Source: Pseudomonas iridis
GTDB taxonomy: Bacteria > Pseudomonadota > Gammaproteobacteria > Pseudomonadales > Pseudomonadaceae
Direction: 5' to 3'
DNA length: 64,000 nt
NCBI RefSeq assembly: GCF_017980685.1
Contig: NZ_JACXXO010000002.1
Location: forward strand, 124,001-188,000
Shown: positions 17,982-27,367 of the stretch, in pieces
Position numbering within the stretch: the stretch's first letter is position 1
Layout: each line of letters begins with the position of its first letter
The notes under the pieces: model-generated
The model's database searches: none
What the model was told of the DNA's origin: nothing
Seen by the model: the letters and a program-made list of their open reading frames with translations, nothing else
Program-made: the position numbers and the translations under genes

Positions 17982-18860
17982 ATGAGCCGTACCGTTACCG
18001 TCGCCGCCACTCAGATGGCCTGTTCCTGGGATCTGGAAGCCAACCTCGAAACTGCCGAAAGACTGGTGCGTGAAGCCGCTGCCAAAGGCGCGCAGATCAT
18101 CCTTATCCAGGAATTGTTCGAAGCGCCGTACTTCTGCCAGAAACCCAACCCGGACTATCTGCAACTGGCCACGACGGTTGAAGAAAACGTCGCAATCAAG
18201 CATCTCCAGAAAATCGCCAAAGAACTGCAAGTGGTGTTGCCGATCAGCTTCTACGAGCTGGCCGGGCGTGCGCGGTTCAACAGCATCGCGATCATCGATG
18301 CCGATGGCAGCAATCTCGGGATTTATCGTAAAAGCCACATTCCGGACGGCCCGGGTTACCACGAGAAGTACTACTTCAACCCGGGCGATACCGGCTTCAA
18401 GGTGTGGAACACCCGTTACGCGAAAATCGGCGTGGGCATCTGCTGGGATCAGTGGTTCCCGGAAGCTGCACGCAGCATGGCCCTGCAAGGCGCGGAAATC
18501 CTGTTCTATCCAACCGCGATCGGCAGCGAGCCGCACGACAAGAGCATTTCGTCGCGCGATCACTGGCAGCGCGTGCAGCAGGGGCATGCCGGCGCAAACT
18601 TGATGCCCTTGATCGCCAGCAACCGTATCGGTAACGAAGAACAGGACGGCTACGACATCACCTTTTACGGCTCATCGTTCATCGCCAACCAGTTCGGCGA
18701 AAAAGTGCAGGAGCTGAATAAAACCGAAGAAGGTATTCTTGTGCACACTTTCAACCTCGACGAGCTGGAACATATTCGCAGCGCGTGGGGTTCATTCCGC
18801 GACCGCCGGCCGAATCTGTACGGCGCGTTGAAAACCCTCGACGGTTCCCTGGAGTCCTGA
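17982..18860 (+). CDS. aguB: N-carbamoylputrescine amidase AguB
   Basis: A 292-aa nitrilase-superfamily enzyme that hydrolyses N-carbamoylputrescine to putrescine, CO2 and ammonia, the last step of the agmatine deiminase route. The Glu-Lys-Cys triad is visible as E44 ([10 protein letters not shown]), K117 (YRKSHIPDG) and C154 ([12 protein letters not shown]). Length equals that of P. aeruginosa AguB. The upstream 185-bp gap is AT-rich, with TATAAA-like words at about 17876, and no regulator gene (aguR) is seen in the window. aguA follows five bases downstream. Confidence 0.96.
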   Translation: MSRTVTVAATQMACSWDLEANLETAERLVREAAAKGAQIILIQELFEAPYFCQKPNPDYLQLATTVEENVAIKHLQKIAKELQVVLPISFYELAGRARFNSIAIIDADGSNLGIYRKSHIPDGPGYHEKYYFNPGDTGFKVWNTRYAKIGVGICWDQWFPEAARSMALQGAEILFYPTAIGSEPHDKSISSRDHWQRVQQGHAGANLMPLIASNRIGNEEQDGYDITFYGSSFIANQFGEKVQELNKTEEGILVHTFNLDELEHIRSAWGSFRDRRPNLYGALKTLDGSLES

Positions 18861-18865
18861 TCCCG

Positions 18866-19972
18866 ATGACCACATTGAAAAGTACCCCACGCGCCGACGG
18901 CTTCCATATGCCGGCCGAGTGGGCGCCGCAAACCCAGACCTGGATGATCTGGCCCGAGCGCCCGGACAACTGGCGTCTGGGCGGCAAACCGGCGCAGGCT
19001 GCACACGCGGCGGTGGCCAAAGCCATCGCCCGTTTCGAGCCGGTGACCGTTGCCGTGTCCGCCGGCCAGTACGAAAACGCCCGCGCGCGCCTCGACGTGC
19101 CGAATATCCGCGTGGTCGAGATGTCCAGCGATGATGCATGGGTACGCGACAGCGGCCCGACATTCGTCATCAATAACAATGGCGAAGTGCGCGGTGTGAA
19201 CTGGGACTTCAACGCCTGGGGCGGCTTCGACGGTGGTCTGTACGCGCCGTGGAATCGCGATTCGCAGGTCGGCGGCAAGATCCTCGAGATCGAGCGCAGC
19301 CCGCGCTATCGCACTGAAGGTTTTGTGCTTGAAGGCGGTTCGATTCACGTCGACGGCGAAGGCACGTTGATCACCACCGAAGAATGCCTGCTCAACCGCA
19401 ATCGCAACCCGCATCTGGGGCGCGAAGAGATCGAAGCGGTGCTGAGCGACAATCTGGCTGTGGATAAAATCATCTGGCTGCCGGACGGTTTGTTCAACGA
19501 CGAAACCGACGGCCATGTGGATAACTTCTGCTGCTACGTGCGTCCGGGTGAAGTGTTGCTGGCGTGGACCGATGATCCACAAGACCCGAACTACCCGCGC
19601 TGCCAGGCGGCAATGAACGTGCTGCAAAACAGCACCGATGCCAAGGGTCGCCCGTTCACGGTGCACAAGATGCCGATTCCGGGGCCGCTGTATGCGACCG
19701 AAGAAGAGTGCGCCGGTGTCGATCCGGTGGATGGCTCGCAGGAGCGTAATCCGAGCGTGCGCCTGGCCGGTTCCTACGTGAACTTCCTGATCGTCAACGG
19801 CGGCATCATCGCCCCGAGCTTCGATGATCCAATGGATGCCCCGGCCCGGGAAATTCTGCAGAACCTGTTCCCGCAGCACGAAGTGGTGATGGTGCCGGGC
19901 CGCGAACTGTTACTGGGTGGCGGCAATATTCACTGCCTTACCCAACAGCAACCAGCGCCGCACAAAGAGTGA
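18866..19972 (+). CDS. aguA: Agmatine deiminase AguA
   Basis: A 368-aa member of the guanidino-group-modifying family that converts agmatine to N-carbamoylputrescine and ammonia. The nucleophile is Cys357 in [13 protein letters not shown]; the GGG and His around it are typical. The conserved acidic/His residues are in [15 protein letters not shown] and DGHVDNFC. The start at 18866 gives a length equal to the P. aeruginosa enzyme; an upstream in-frame start inside aguB (18785) is not needed. It is in an operon with aguB. Confidence 0.96.
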   Translation: MTTLKSTPRADGFHMPAEWAPQTQTWMIWPERPDNWRLGGKPAQAAHAAVAKAIARFEPVTVAVSAGQYENARARLDVPNIRVVEMSSDDAWVRDSGPTFVINNNGEVRGVNWDFNAWGGFDGGLYAPWNRDSQVGGKILEIERSPRYRTEGFVLEGGSIHVDGEGTLITTEECLLNRNRNPHLGREEIEAVLSDNLAVDKIIWLPDGLFNDETDGHVDNFCCYVRPGEVLLAWTDDPQDPNYPRCQAAMNVLQNSTDAKGRPFTVHKMPIPGPLYATEEECAGVDPVDGSQERNPSVRLAGSYVNFLIVNGGIIAPSFDDPMDAPAREILQNLFPQHEVVMVPGRELLLGGGNIHCLTQQQPAPHKE

Positions 19973-20042
19973 GTTGAGTCGTAACAGCTTGAGCTGATTG
20001 GCAAATCAGTCGAGCAATGATTAGTTCGCTATGTGCGCATGG

Positions 20043-20077
20043 AGGCCCGCAGCCCGACAGGACTGCGGGTCTCTTTG
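20043..20077 (+). terminator. Intrinsic terminator after aguBA
   Basis: A GCCCGCAG ... CTGCGGGT hairpin followed by a short T-rich stretch lies 70 bases after the aguA stop codon. Confidence 0.7.
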
Positions 20078-20217
20078 TATCCGCTTGTCGACAAATCGCA
20101 AACCTTGGCACAGCTCTTGTATTTGTTCCGGTGCACTAGGGAGGGAGGAGAACTTCAACAGTTCTGTCATAAACCTTGGATAACTTAGCCGCTCATGACC
20201 GGGGAGAGAGCGCTGAA

Positions 20218-20430
20218 ATGAACGCCGAAGTGAACGTAGTCAGCGAGCGGACGTTGCATCCCATGGCCGTAAACGGCGAATCGCTCCAGATGGTCGCGCA
20301 CTTTTTGAGGTCCAATGGAACGCGTCAGATCAGGGTACCTGATCCGCGCCGGATGATGATCGAGCGCTATCCCGCTGACCTTTTCAGCGAGGACGAACTG
20401 GAAGCGTTGTGGGCTGTGATGGAAGGATAA
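20218..20430 (+). CDS. Small conserved-looking hypothetical protein
   Basis: A 70-aa acidic protein with no signal peptide, membrane segment or recognised domain. The ATG at 20218 is preceded by a strong GGGGAGAG site, while the TTG at 20176 has none. The ORF has normal Pseudomonas codon use and is followed by a good terminator, so it looks like a real single-gene unit. The C-terminal half (VPDPRRMMIERYPADLFSEDELEALW) resembles an adaptor or regulator peptide rather than an enzyme, but no function can be given. Confidence 0.6.
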   Translation: MNAEVNVVSERTLHPMAVNGESLQMVAHFLRSNGTRQIRVPDPRRMMIERYPADLFSEDELEALWAVMEG

Positions 20431-20451
20431 GAAAAACAACAGGGATTGGTG

Positions 20452-20483
20452 AAAGCGCTGCCGGGATGGCGGCGCTTTTTTTT
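20452..20483 (+). terminator. Intrinsic terminator
   Basis: The hairpin AAAGCGCTGCC..GGCGGCGCTTT is followed by a run of eight or more T, directly after the 70-aa gene. Confidence 0.85.
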
Positions 20484-20512
20484 GCACGGTTATTTTGTAC
20501 ATACCCATTCAA

Positions 20513-20602
20513 TGTGGGAGCGAGCCTGCTCGCGAAGGCGTCAGACCAGCCAGTATCTTCGCTGGCTGATCCACCGCTTTCGCGAGCAGGCTCGCTCCCA
20601 CA
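20513..20602. repeat. REP doublet (inverted pair)
   Basis: Two REP units (20513-20541 and 20575-20602) in opposite orientation lie between the 70-aa gene and the convergent TonB receptor pseudogene. Confidence 0.85.
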
Positions 20603-20615
20603 GGGTTCAAGGTGA

Positions 20616-22721
20616 TTAGAAGGAATAGGTCCCCGTCATCACCACGCTACGCGGCGCCCCCGGCATGATCTGCGCGGCGCTGGTCGCCGAAGCGTAATAC
20701 TCGCGATCAGTGATGTTGTTCAACGCCGTACGCACATCCCAGTCCTTGAAGCGATAACCGACCAGCGCATCCCAACGGCCATAGCCTGGCAGCACGGTGG
20801 TATTGGCGTTATCGGCATAACGCTGGCCGACCAGGGTCAGGCCGGTTTCGCCGTACCAGCCCATCTCCGGTTTCCAGGTCAGGAACAGACTGCCGTTGTG
20901 CCTGGCGACGTTGTTGATGCGTTTGCCTTCCAGACCGTTGTTGTCCTTCTCGATCTTCGCATCCTGCATGCCGACGCCACCGCGCACGTACCAGTTGCCG
21001 ACGATGTTGCCGGTAGCGGTCAGTTCGATCCCGCGCGAGCGTTGCAGACCGGACATCACCGTCAGGGTCGGATCATTGGGATCGGTGGTGCGACGGTTGT
21101 AGAGCTCCAGGTCATAGATCGCCAGTGTTGTGCTGAGGCGATCATCGAGCCAGTCGCTCTTCACGCCGATCTCTTTCTGCTTGGTCAGCTCGGGGCTCAG
21201 GTCGTTGGTATTGCCGGCCGCCCCCGGCGTGATGCCGATCAGGCCGCCGCCCACTGGCGAGAAGGTCTTCGACCAGGACGCGTAGAAGGAATGATTTTGC
21301 AGTGGCGTCCAAACCAGGCCTACGCGCGGACTGGTGCTGTGGCTATCGCGATCTTCGGACATGTTGCGCAGCTTATTGGTCGACTCGATATCAAACGTGT
21401 CATAGCGCAATCCGCCGAGCAGTTGCCATTGATCGTTCAGACGCAGTTGATCCTACACGAAGACCGCACGGCTTTCGACTTCGGTGTGGCTGCTGCTGGA
21501 GACCTGCATGGCGCCGGTGTGACGCAGATCGCGGTTCGGGTTGAACAGGTCGAGGGATGGCACCGGTTGCGCGCCTGGCGTTGTGCCGGTGGCGGCGTTG
21601 TACAAAGTCGGATCGCGGCGCTGGCTGCCGATTTCGATACCGGTCAGCAAACGATGCTCAAGGCCAAACGTATCGAAGCCACCTTCCAGTTCGATGGTGT
21701 TGTAGACGTTACGGGTGGTCAGATCCTGCTGCCAGTGCTGGCGCGTGACCTTGTTGGTCGCGGGCGTGTAACCGGTGAGGTAGGTGTTGTCGAAATCGCT
21801 GTCGAGCTTGAACACGCCGAGGGTCTGGCGCAGTTGCCAGTTGTCGTTGATTTCGTAAGTGAGTCTGGAGCGCAGCGATTGCGATTTGTCGTCGATGAAG
21901 TCGTGATCGTTGCCGTAGGTCGTGTCGCGACCGACATCGGCCGGCCGGCCATTCACGCCCGGAATCCCGCGATCAGGGGTGCGGTTGTAGCGGCTGTATT
22001 CGTACTGCACCAGCCAGTTCAGGTCGGGCGTCAGTTGCCAGCTCATCGACGGTGCGAACAGTTGGCGGTTACCGCTGACGCCATCGCGAAAGCTGTTTTC
22101 ATCCATGTTGCCCATGTTCAGGCGCAGGCTGATGTTCTCACTCGGGTCGGTGCTGAGGTCGGCGTACAGGCTGCGCAGATCTTCGCTGCCGCCCTGTGCT
22201 TCGATGGTCGAGCGGCGGCCGGCCTCAGGCGCTTTGCTCACGCGGTTGACGATCCCGCCCTGACTGCCGCGGCCGTACAACACGGCCGCCGGGCCTTTGA
22301 GCACTTCGACGCGTTCGATATTGTGCAAGTCGCGCTTGTATTGGCTGTCGTCGCGAATGCCGTCCAGGTAGAAGTCGTTGCTGGCGTCGAAGCCGCGGAT
22401 ACGCAAACTGTCGAAGCGGGTGTCGGCGCTGCTGCTGACGTTGGGCATGCCACTCAAGGCATCGCCGATGTTGTTGGTGCCGTAATTGGCGACGTTCGAC
22501 GTTTTGATCGAATCAATGGCCTGGGGCACATAACGCACCGGGGTCGAAGTACGGGTCGCGGTGTTGCTGATCTTTACCCGCGGATCATCGGCTTGCGTTT
22601 CAGCGCTGATGGCGGTGGCGGGTAATTCGGTCGCGGAGTAGGCGAAACCGCTGGACAGAAAAGCAGAAAGCCCAAGGGTGACGGGCGTAAGACGGAACGG
22701 GGCAGGCATTGAAAAGCGCAT
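20616..22721 (-). pseudogene. TonB-dependent siderophore receptor with one amber codon
   Basis: The frame encodes a 701-codon outer-membrane receptor of the ferric-siderophore type. It has a signal peptide, a plug domain (SIKTSNVANYGTNNIGDALSG; FYLDGIRDD; VEVLKGPAAVLYGRGSQGG) and a beta-barrel ending in the terminal aromatic YSF. A single in-frame TAG at 21453-21455 splits it after residue 422, where the context AVFV-stop-DQLRLNDQW clearly calls for Gln (CAG). Everything before and after is intact in the same frame, so the change is a recent C-to-T mutation or a sequence error. If real, the plug and part of the barrel would be made without the C-terminal assembly signal. A Fur-like box lies upstream. 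No biosynthesis genes or sigma/anti-sigma pair are adjacent. Confidence 0.9.
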
Positions 22722-22753
22722 CCGGAAGGTTGGGAAGAATCAAACGCGCGAAT

Positions 22754-22772
22754 GGTAATGCTTTGCATTTGC
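22754..22772 (-). promoter_or_regulatory. Candidate Fur box of the siderophore receptor
   Basis: On the minus strand the 19 bases GCAAATGCAAAGCATTACC match the Fur consensus at 13 of 19 positions, including the AATG..CATT arms. It lies 32 bases before the receptor start codon, where a Fur operator would overlap the promoter. Confidence 0.5.
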
Positions 22773-22965
22773 TTCCGTTAATTATTCCTGAGAAGTTCCC
22801 TCGCGTGATTGTTTCAATTTGTGTCGTTCTCGATACAACCTGACCGTTCGGACAATTCGCCCGATTCATGAAACAGTCTGAAAGCCATTCCGGCGTTTTT
22901 CCGCATTGGCTTGAGTACTAGTCTGCCGGCATCAATTTTTCCCACATTTATGCCGGAGTTTTCTG

Positions 22966-23634
22966 ATGGTCCTTCACTACATTTACGACCCATTGTGCGG
23001 TTGGTGCTATGGCGCCAAACCGCTGGTGGAAGCGGCGCAACTTGTGCTGCCGGTGAGTGCTCATGCGGGCGGGATGATGAGCGGCGCCAACCGCCAAAGC
23101 GTTTCACCGCAGTTGCGCAATTACGTCATGCCCCACGATCGGCGCATTGCCGAATACACCGGGCAGCCTTTTGGCGAAGCGTATTTCGACGGCTTGCTGC
23201 GCGATCACACGGCGGTCTTTGACTCGACACCACCAATCGCTGCCGTTTTGGCGGCAGAGGCAATCGACGGCCGTGGTCTGGAGGTGCTCGGGCGCTTGCA
23301 GGCTGCGCATTATTTGGAAGGGCGGCGGATTGCCGATGAATCTGTCCTTCTGGAGCTCGCAAGCGACTTGGGCTACGCCGAGGAAATCTTTCAGCCCGCG
23401 TTTAAATCCGTTGATACCGAGCAACATATAAAAGCCAGTCGCGCACTGCTGGCTCAGTTGGGCGGGCAGGGATTCCCGACGCTCGCGTTGGAACATGACA
23501 GCCACCACACGCTTATCGATATCAGCCCTTGGCTGGGCAAGCCGCAGGCCTTTGCCGATTGGTTAGGTCAGGCGATTCGCAGCGATGGTACTGGCGAGTC
23601 TCCTGCGTTTTGTGGTCTTGACGGTTGTGCTTGA
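22966..23634 (+). CDS. DsbA-family cytoplasmic thioredoxin-fold protein
   Basis: A 222-aa protein of the DsbA/FrnE-like family with the redox motif C11-G-W-C14 (DPLCGWCYG). The helical insertion and the cis-Pro region (GQGFPTLAL) near residue 170 follow. There is no signal peptide, so it should act in the cytoplasm, probably as a thiol oxidoreductase or isomerase, unlike periplasmic DsbA. It ends with a C-terminal pair of Cys (FCGLDGCA) that could be a resolving or metal site. It is a single gene. Confidence 0.88.
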   Translation: MVLHYIYDPLCGWCYGAKPLVEAAQLVLPVSAHAGGMMSGANRQSVSPQLRNYVMPHDRRIAEYTGQPFGEAYFDGLLRDHTAVFDSTPPIAAVLAAEAIDGRGLEVLGRLQAAHYLEGRRIADESVLLELASDLGYAEEIFQPAFKSVDTEQHIKASRALLAQLGGQGFPTLALEHDSHHTLIDISPWLGKPQAFADWLGQAIRSDGTGESPAFCGLDGCA

Positions 23635-23736
23635 AACGCGCGGGATTCACTGGCTTAACGCATTTCCGTGCAAGGAGTAAGCGATAAATTTACGTTTCTT
23701 AGACGATTTTCGCCTATTTAAAGACGATTCTTGAAA

Positions 23737-23766
23737 TTGACACAATGTTAAGGGCGCGGCTACGAT
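23737..23766 (+). promoter_or_regulatory. Candidate sigma-70 promoter upstream of the oprD-like gene
   Basis: TTGACA (23737-23742) and TACGAT (23761-23766) are 18 bases apart. Transcription from here would cross the strong terminator at 23813-23849 before reaching the porin gene. Confidence 0.45.
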
Positions 23767-23812
23767 TCGGCCCAACGCCTGTGGCCAACCGCCATGACTC
23801 AAAAATAATAAG

Positions 23813-23849
23813 AAGGCCCGCCACGACTTTGTCGTGGGCGGGCCTTTTT
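23813..23849 (+). terminator. Strong intrinsic terminator in the porin leader
   Basis: A 15-bp perfect stem AAGGCCCGCCACGAC/GTCGTGGGCGGGCCTT with a three-base loop and T5 tail. It is preceded by AATAATAA, which fits the AANAANAA Hfq/Crc recognition motif of pseudomonads. It lies 83 bases before the porin start and about 45 bases after the candidate promoter, so it either ends a small RNA or attenuates the porin gene. Confidence 0.85.
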
Positions 23850-23931
23850 GTTTCGGGGTGAAAAAAGAGCGCGATAGCGCCGTTTCAGCCGTTCGACACA
23901 GCGCGTTTCAACCCGAAATAAGGAAAATAAA

Positions 23932-25218
23932 ATGTTGAACAAGCGAATCAGCCTGATCGCTCTGGGGATGTTGAGCGCTACACAGGCCATGGCTAACGAC
24001 CAGGCCGAGTCCAAGGGTTTTCAAGAAGACAGCAGCCTCAAAGTGCTGCTGCGCAATGCCTACATCAATCGTGATTACAAAGACGGTAACGACGACAAAG
24101 CCGAGTGGGGCCAAGCGGCCATCGGTACGTTCTCGTCCGGTTTCACTCAAGGCACCATTGGTGTCGGCGTGGACGCTTTCGGTCTGTACGCACTGCGTCT
24201 GGATGGCGGCAAGGGCCGTAGCGGCGCCGGTGGTATCGATTTCTTCAAGCAAGAAAACGACGGTCGCGCGAACCATGACATAGCGAAGGCCGGCGCAGCG
24301 GTGAAATTCCGCTTCTCCAACACCGTGCTGACCTACGGCGACCAGATGCCGGCCCTGCCGGTGCTGAACTACGACAACTCCCGCCTGCTGCCGGAAAGCT
24401 ACACCGGTACCTTGATCACTTCCAGAGAGATCAAAGGCCTGGAACTGAACGCCGGTCATTTCACCGCCGAATCGCGCAAGAGCGATGAAGGCCGTGACAG
24501 TGGTGGTCTGAAGTCGATCAACGTTTTAGGCGGTAGCTACCAGTTCACAGAGCACTTCAAAGGTGCGCTGTACGCTTCGGACGTTGAAGACGTATTGAAG
24601 AAACAATACGTGAACGCCAACTACGTGTTGCCGTTCAACAAGGATCAGTCGCTGACCCTGGACTTCAACGGTTACCGTACCAAACTGGACAACTCCTATG
24701 TCCGCGAAAACGGTGTAACTGGCGACGACAACAAGATCTGGAGCCTGGCTGCGACTTTCGCCACTGGCCCGCACTCGTTCACCGTGGCGCACCAGCGCTC
24801 CACCGGCGACAGTAACCTGGGCTACGCCTACGGCGGCTATCAGAAAGATCAGAATCGTGTCGGCGACGGTGGCAACACCATCTACCTGGCCAACTCCTAC
24901 TGGTCCGACTTCAACGCTGAAGACGAGCGCAGCTGGCAGCTGGGTTACGGTCTGGACTTCGGCGCATTCGGCGTACCGGGTCTGAGCTACAACTTCGCTT
25001 ACGTGCGTGGCGACAACATCACCACGTCCACCAGCGAAGGCGGTACAGAGCGCGAAATCTTCAACCAGTTCAAGTACGTCGTGCAAAGTGGCCCGGCCAA
25101 AGACCTGAGCGTGAAACTGCGCAGCTCGATCCTGCGTGTTTCGCAGAAATCCAGCGAGTACAACGTCAGCGGCAACGAGCTGCGTGTATTCGTGGACTAC
25201 CCGATCAACATCTTCTGA
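23932..25218 (+). CDS. OprD-family outer-membrane porin
   Basis: A 428-aa precursor with a signal peptide (residues 1-21, ending AMA) and a porin barrel of the OprD family: FGLYALRLDGGKGRSG, FKFSNTVLTYGDQMPALPVL and LLPESYTGTLITSREIKGLE are the typical conserved stretches. The C-terminus ends in Phe (VDYPINIF), as needed for Bam-dependent assembly. OprD-family channels let in basic amino acids or carboxylates; the substrate specificity (OccD or OccK type) cannot be fixed from sequence alone. A GGAAA site lies close to the ATG. Confidence 0.94.
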   Translation: MLNKRISLIALGMLSATQAMANDQAESKGFQEDSSLKVLLRNAYINRDYKDGNDDKAEWGQAAIGTFSSGFTQGTIGVGVDAFGLYALRLDGGKGRSGAGGIDFFKQENDGRANHDIAKAGAAVKFRFSNTVLTYGDQMPALPVLNYDNSRLLPESYTGTLITSREIKGLELNAGHFTAESRKSDEGRDSGGLKSINVLGGSYQFTEHFKGALYASDVEDVLKKQYVNANYVLPFNKDQSLTLDFNGYRTKLDNSYVRENGVTGDDNKIWSLAATFATGPHSFTVAHQRSTGDSNLGYAYGGYQKDQNRVGDGGNTIYLANSYWSDFNAEDERSWQLGYGLDFGAFGVPGLSYNFAYVRGDNITTSTSEGGTEREIFNQFKYVVQSGPAKDLSVKLRSSILRVSQKSSEYNVSGNELRVFVDYPINIF

Positions 25219-25245
25219 TGAACGATCAGGTGTAAGAAGTTTGAG

Positions 25246-25275
25246 AAAAACCCCGACTGTTTCGGGGTTTTTTTT
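25246..25275 (+). terminator. Intrinsic terminator after the porin gene
   Basis: The hairpin AACCCCGA..TTCGGGGTT with flanking A- and T-runs lies 28 bases after the porin stop codon. Confidence 0.9.
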
Positions 25276-25450
25276 CGACGGATTTTTATAAAAAACCGGA
25301 AAAAACCCGTGTTTTTGTCATGTAAAAGTTGTTTTTCAGTCGCTTCAAACTCCGTTTCAAACAGAGCTTTAAATGCCTGAAATTCTTTCTCATGGACGCA
25401 AATTCTGCACCTAATAGATTAGGCCGCTCAATGCAGCGGAGAATTTGGTA

Positions 25451-26197
25451 ATGATCGTTTTGAACAGAGAAGTGGGCGAATCGCTACGGCGCGACAAATA
25501 CGTCAACGTCCAGGGTGGTGACTTCAATCTCTACGGTCATTTCGCCGACTTCGTCAGACTGACCAAAAGTTGGGAAAACATGGAACCTGACAGTTACTAC
25601 GGTCAGGCCGAAGCCGGCATGCGTTTCCGTCGTTACAGCGATTTTGAATACAACCCCAAGACTCGCGAACTGACCCAGCTCGAACATCGCGCGTACGTGC
25701 AGTCCAAGGAAAACAACGCCTATGTCGGCGGTCTGGTCCGGCACTTCCAGGACTTTTCCGATGAAGTGATTTCATCGCCAGTGATGCGCAGCCTGATCGA
25801 CACCGACTTTGAGGTGTACAAAAGCGTGTTGCCGGAAGAGCTGCACGACGAAATCTGGCAGTGCCAGATCCATCAAATTCGCATCGAGATCAAACCCGGC
25901 AAACAGCTGGAAATCACCCCCGAAGGAATTCATTGCGACGGTTATCCGTTCAGCGGTGTGCACTTCTGGGGTCGCAACAATGTCGAGGGTGCAGAGAGTC
26001 GTTTGTACGACATCCACGAGCATCAACTGGCGTCGACCACTTACCAGGAAATTCTCGATACCACCTACTTCCTCGACCGCGACATGCGCCACTACGTGAC
26101 CCCGGCGCGCAACTCGCACACCCATGCCATGGCGTACCGGCAGATTCTGGCGATTTCCTTCTCGCGGCCCGGGACCGCTTTCGACATTGTTCGCTAA
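25451..26197 (+). CDS. 2OG-Fe(II) dioxygenase, free amino-acid hydroxylase family
   Basis: A 248-aa protein of the 2OG-Fe dioxygenase family (PF10014), the family of Bacillus L-isoleucine 4-dioxygenase. The iron ligands appear as H161-x-D163 in GIHCDGYPFSGVHF and a distal His in NSHTHAMAYRQILAISFSR, where the final Arg would hold 2-oxoglutarate. The ATG at 25451 has a GGAG site nine bases upstream. It is the first gene of a four-gene run with a GNAT enzyme and AzlC/AzlD, which suggests a hydroxylated amino acid that is then acetylated and/or exported. The substrate amino acid is unknown. Confidence 0.88.
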   Translation: MIVLNREVGESLRRDKYVNVQGGDFNLYGHFADFVRLTKSWENMEPDSYYGQAEAGMRFRRYSDFEYNPKTRELTQLEHRAYVQSKENNAYVGGLVRHFQDFSDEVISSPVMRSLIDTDFEVYKSVLPEELHDEIWQCQIHQIRIEIKPGKQLEITPEGIHCDGYPFSGVHFWGRNNVEGAESRLYDIHEHQLASTTYQEILDTTYFLDRDMRHYVTPARNSHTHAMAYRQILAISFSRPGTAFDIVR

Positions 26198-26654
26198 TCA
26201 GATCACCCCAATTGACGGCGTCGAGTGCTCGACGCCGGTGCTGCTGCGGCGCGCCACGGCCAAGGATGCGCAGCGCATGGAGCGCTTCTTCCGCCAGTTC
26301 GACGAAGTGTCCTTCTGCGAATGGCAGGACGCCAAGTGCCTGCGCGGCGTATTAATCCAGAAAACCACCACGGCCTTTCTCGCCTTCGACGTGGCCGGCG
26401 AGATCGTAGGAGCGGTGCTGGGCGGGATGCTCGGCAGTCGCGGCACGATCAATCATCTGGCGGTCAGTCCGCTCTATCGCAGCCAGGGCGTCGGTCAACG
26501 TCTGGTTGAAGCGGCCTCGTCCGACATGAAACGTGTCGGTGTGTTGCGGATGTTTCTGTTCGTCGACGATGCTAACCTCGCGGGCAAGCGTTTTTGGGCT
26601 GCCCAGGGTTTTTGCGAGCCTCACGGCGAACGGACATTTGAGAGGGATCTATGA
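26187..26654 (+). CDS. GNAT-family N-acetyltransferase
   Basis: About 155 aa with a complete GNAT fold. The acetyl-CoA loop is YRSQGVGQRLVEAA (Q/RxxGxG/A), preceded by the beta-4 strand INHLAVSPLYR, and the C-terminal part is FWAAQGF. The frame is open further upstream inside the dioxygenase gene. The TTG at 26187 is chosen because it overlaps the dioxygenase stop and starts right before the conserved fold, but the true start is uncertain. It overlaps azlC by four bases. It probably acts on the product of the dioxygenase or on the amino acid itself. Confidence 0.78.
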   Translation: MFANQITPIDGVECSTPVLLRRATAKDAQRMERFFRQFDEVSFCEWQDAKCLRGVLIQKTTTAFLAFDVAGEIVGAVLGGMLGSRGTINHLAVSPLYRSQGVGQRLVEAASSDMKRVGVLRMFLFVDDANLAGKRFWAAQGFCEPHGERTFERDL

Positions 26655-27367
26655 ATGAAACGTCCGGCAGTGCGCCGCTGATGGTCAACCATCAGCCGTC
26701 GCGTACATTTGCCGAAGCCAGCCCGGTGGTCGCCGGGTATTTCACGGTGGCGTTCGTATTCGGCTTGATGGCCGTCAACGCGGGCCTGCCAATGTGGCTG
26801 CCCGTGGCGATGTGCTTGTTCGTGTATGCCGGCGCTTCGCAATTTGCCGCGTTGGCGCTGATCTCCAGCGGTGCTTCGCTGACCACCATTGTGCTGACCA
26901 CTTTCCTGATCAATGCGCGGCACATGTTGATGTCGGTGTACATGGCAAAAGCCCTGCGTGCGTTAGGGCTCAGTCGCATGGAGCGATGGTGCTACGCCGG
27001 TGGCCTGACCGACGAATCCTTTGCTTTCCACAGCGTCAAACTCGGCACCGGCGCGCCGGTCAACGTGCGTTATCTGATTGGCTTCAACCTGTTCTGCCAC
27101 ACCTCGTGGGTGCTCGGTGGCCTGCTCGGCGCGGTCTGTGCCCAGTACGCGGCGCACTTGATCAAATATCAGCTCGACTACGCACTGACGGCGATGATGC
27201 TCTACGTGCTGGTTTCGCTGTGCAACACCCGCAACAAACTCATCGCCGCCGCGGCTGCTGTGGTTTGCATGGGCGCACTGAGCCTGGTCGGCAGCTCGCC
27301 GTTTAATGTGTTTATCGCCACGTTTGTGGGCTGCGGAGTGGGTGTATGCCTGACCAAACGTTCCTGA
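26651..27367 (+). CDS. azlC: Branched-chain amino acid exporter large subunit AzlC
   Basis: A 238-aa inner-membrane protein with about seven hydrophobic segments, typical of AzlC/YgaZ. Conserved features are FAEASPVVAGYFTVAFVFGLMA, the YAGASQFAALALI motif, and NARHMLMSVYMAKAL. AzlC pairs with the small AzlD subunit to export leucine, isoleucine, valine or their analogues. The start overlaps the GNAT stop, and the 3' end overlaps azlD by 22 bases, so all four genes are tightly coupled. Confidence 0.92.
   Translation: MNETSGSAPLMVNHQPSRTFAEASPVVAGYFTVAFVFGLMAVNAGLPMWLPVAMCLFVYAGASQFAALALISSGASLTTIVLTTFLINARHMLMSVYMAKALRALGLSRMERWCYAGGLTDESFAFHSVKLGTGAPVNVRYLIGFNLFCHTSWVLGGLLGAVCAQYAAHLIKYQLDYALTAMMLYVLVSLCNTRNKLIAAAAAVVCMGALSLVGSSPFNVFIATFVGCGVGVCLTKRS

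Noticed and set aside
20898..22625. A 575-codon plus-strand frame across the TonB receptor
   Set aside because: It is antisense to the receptor, with no protein-like pattern. It stays open through the amber site only because the stop is in the other strand's frame.
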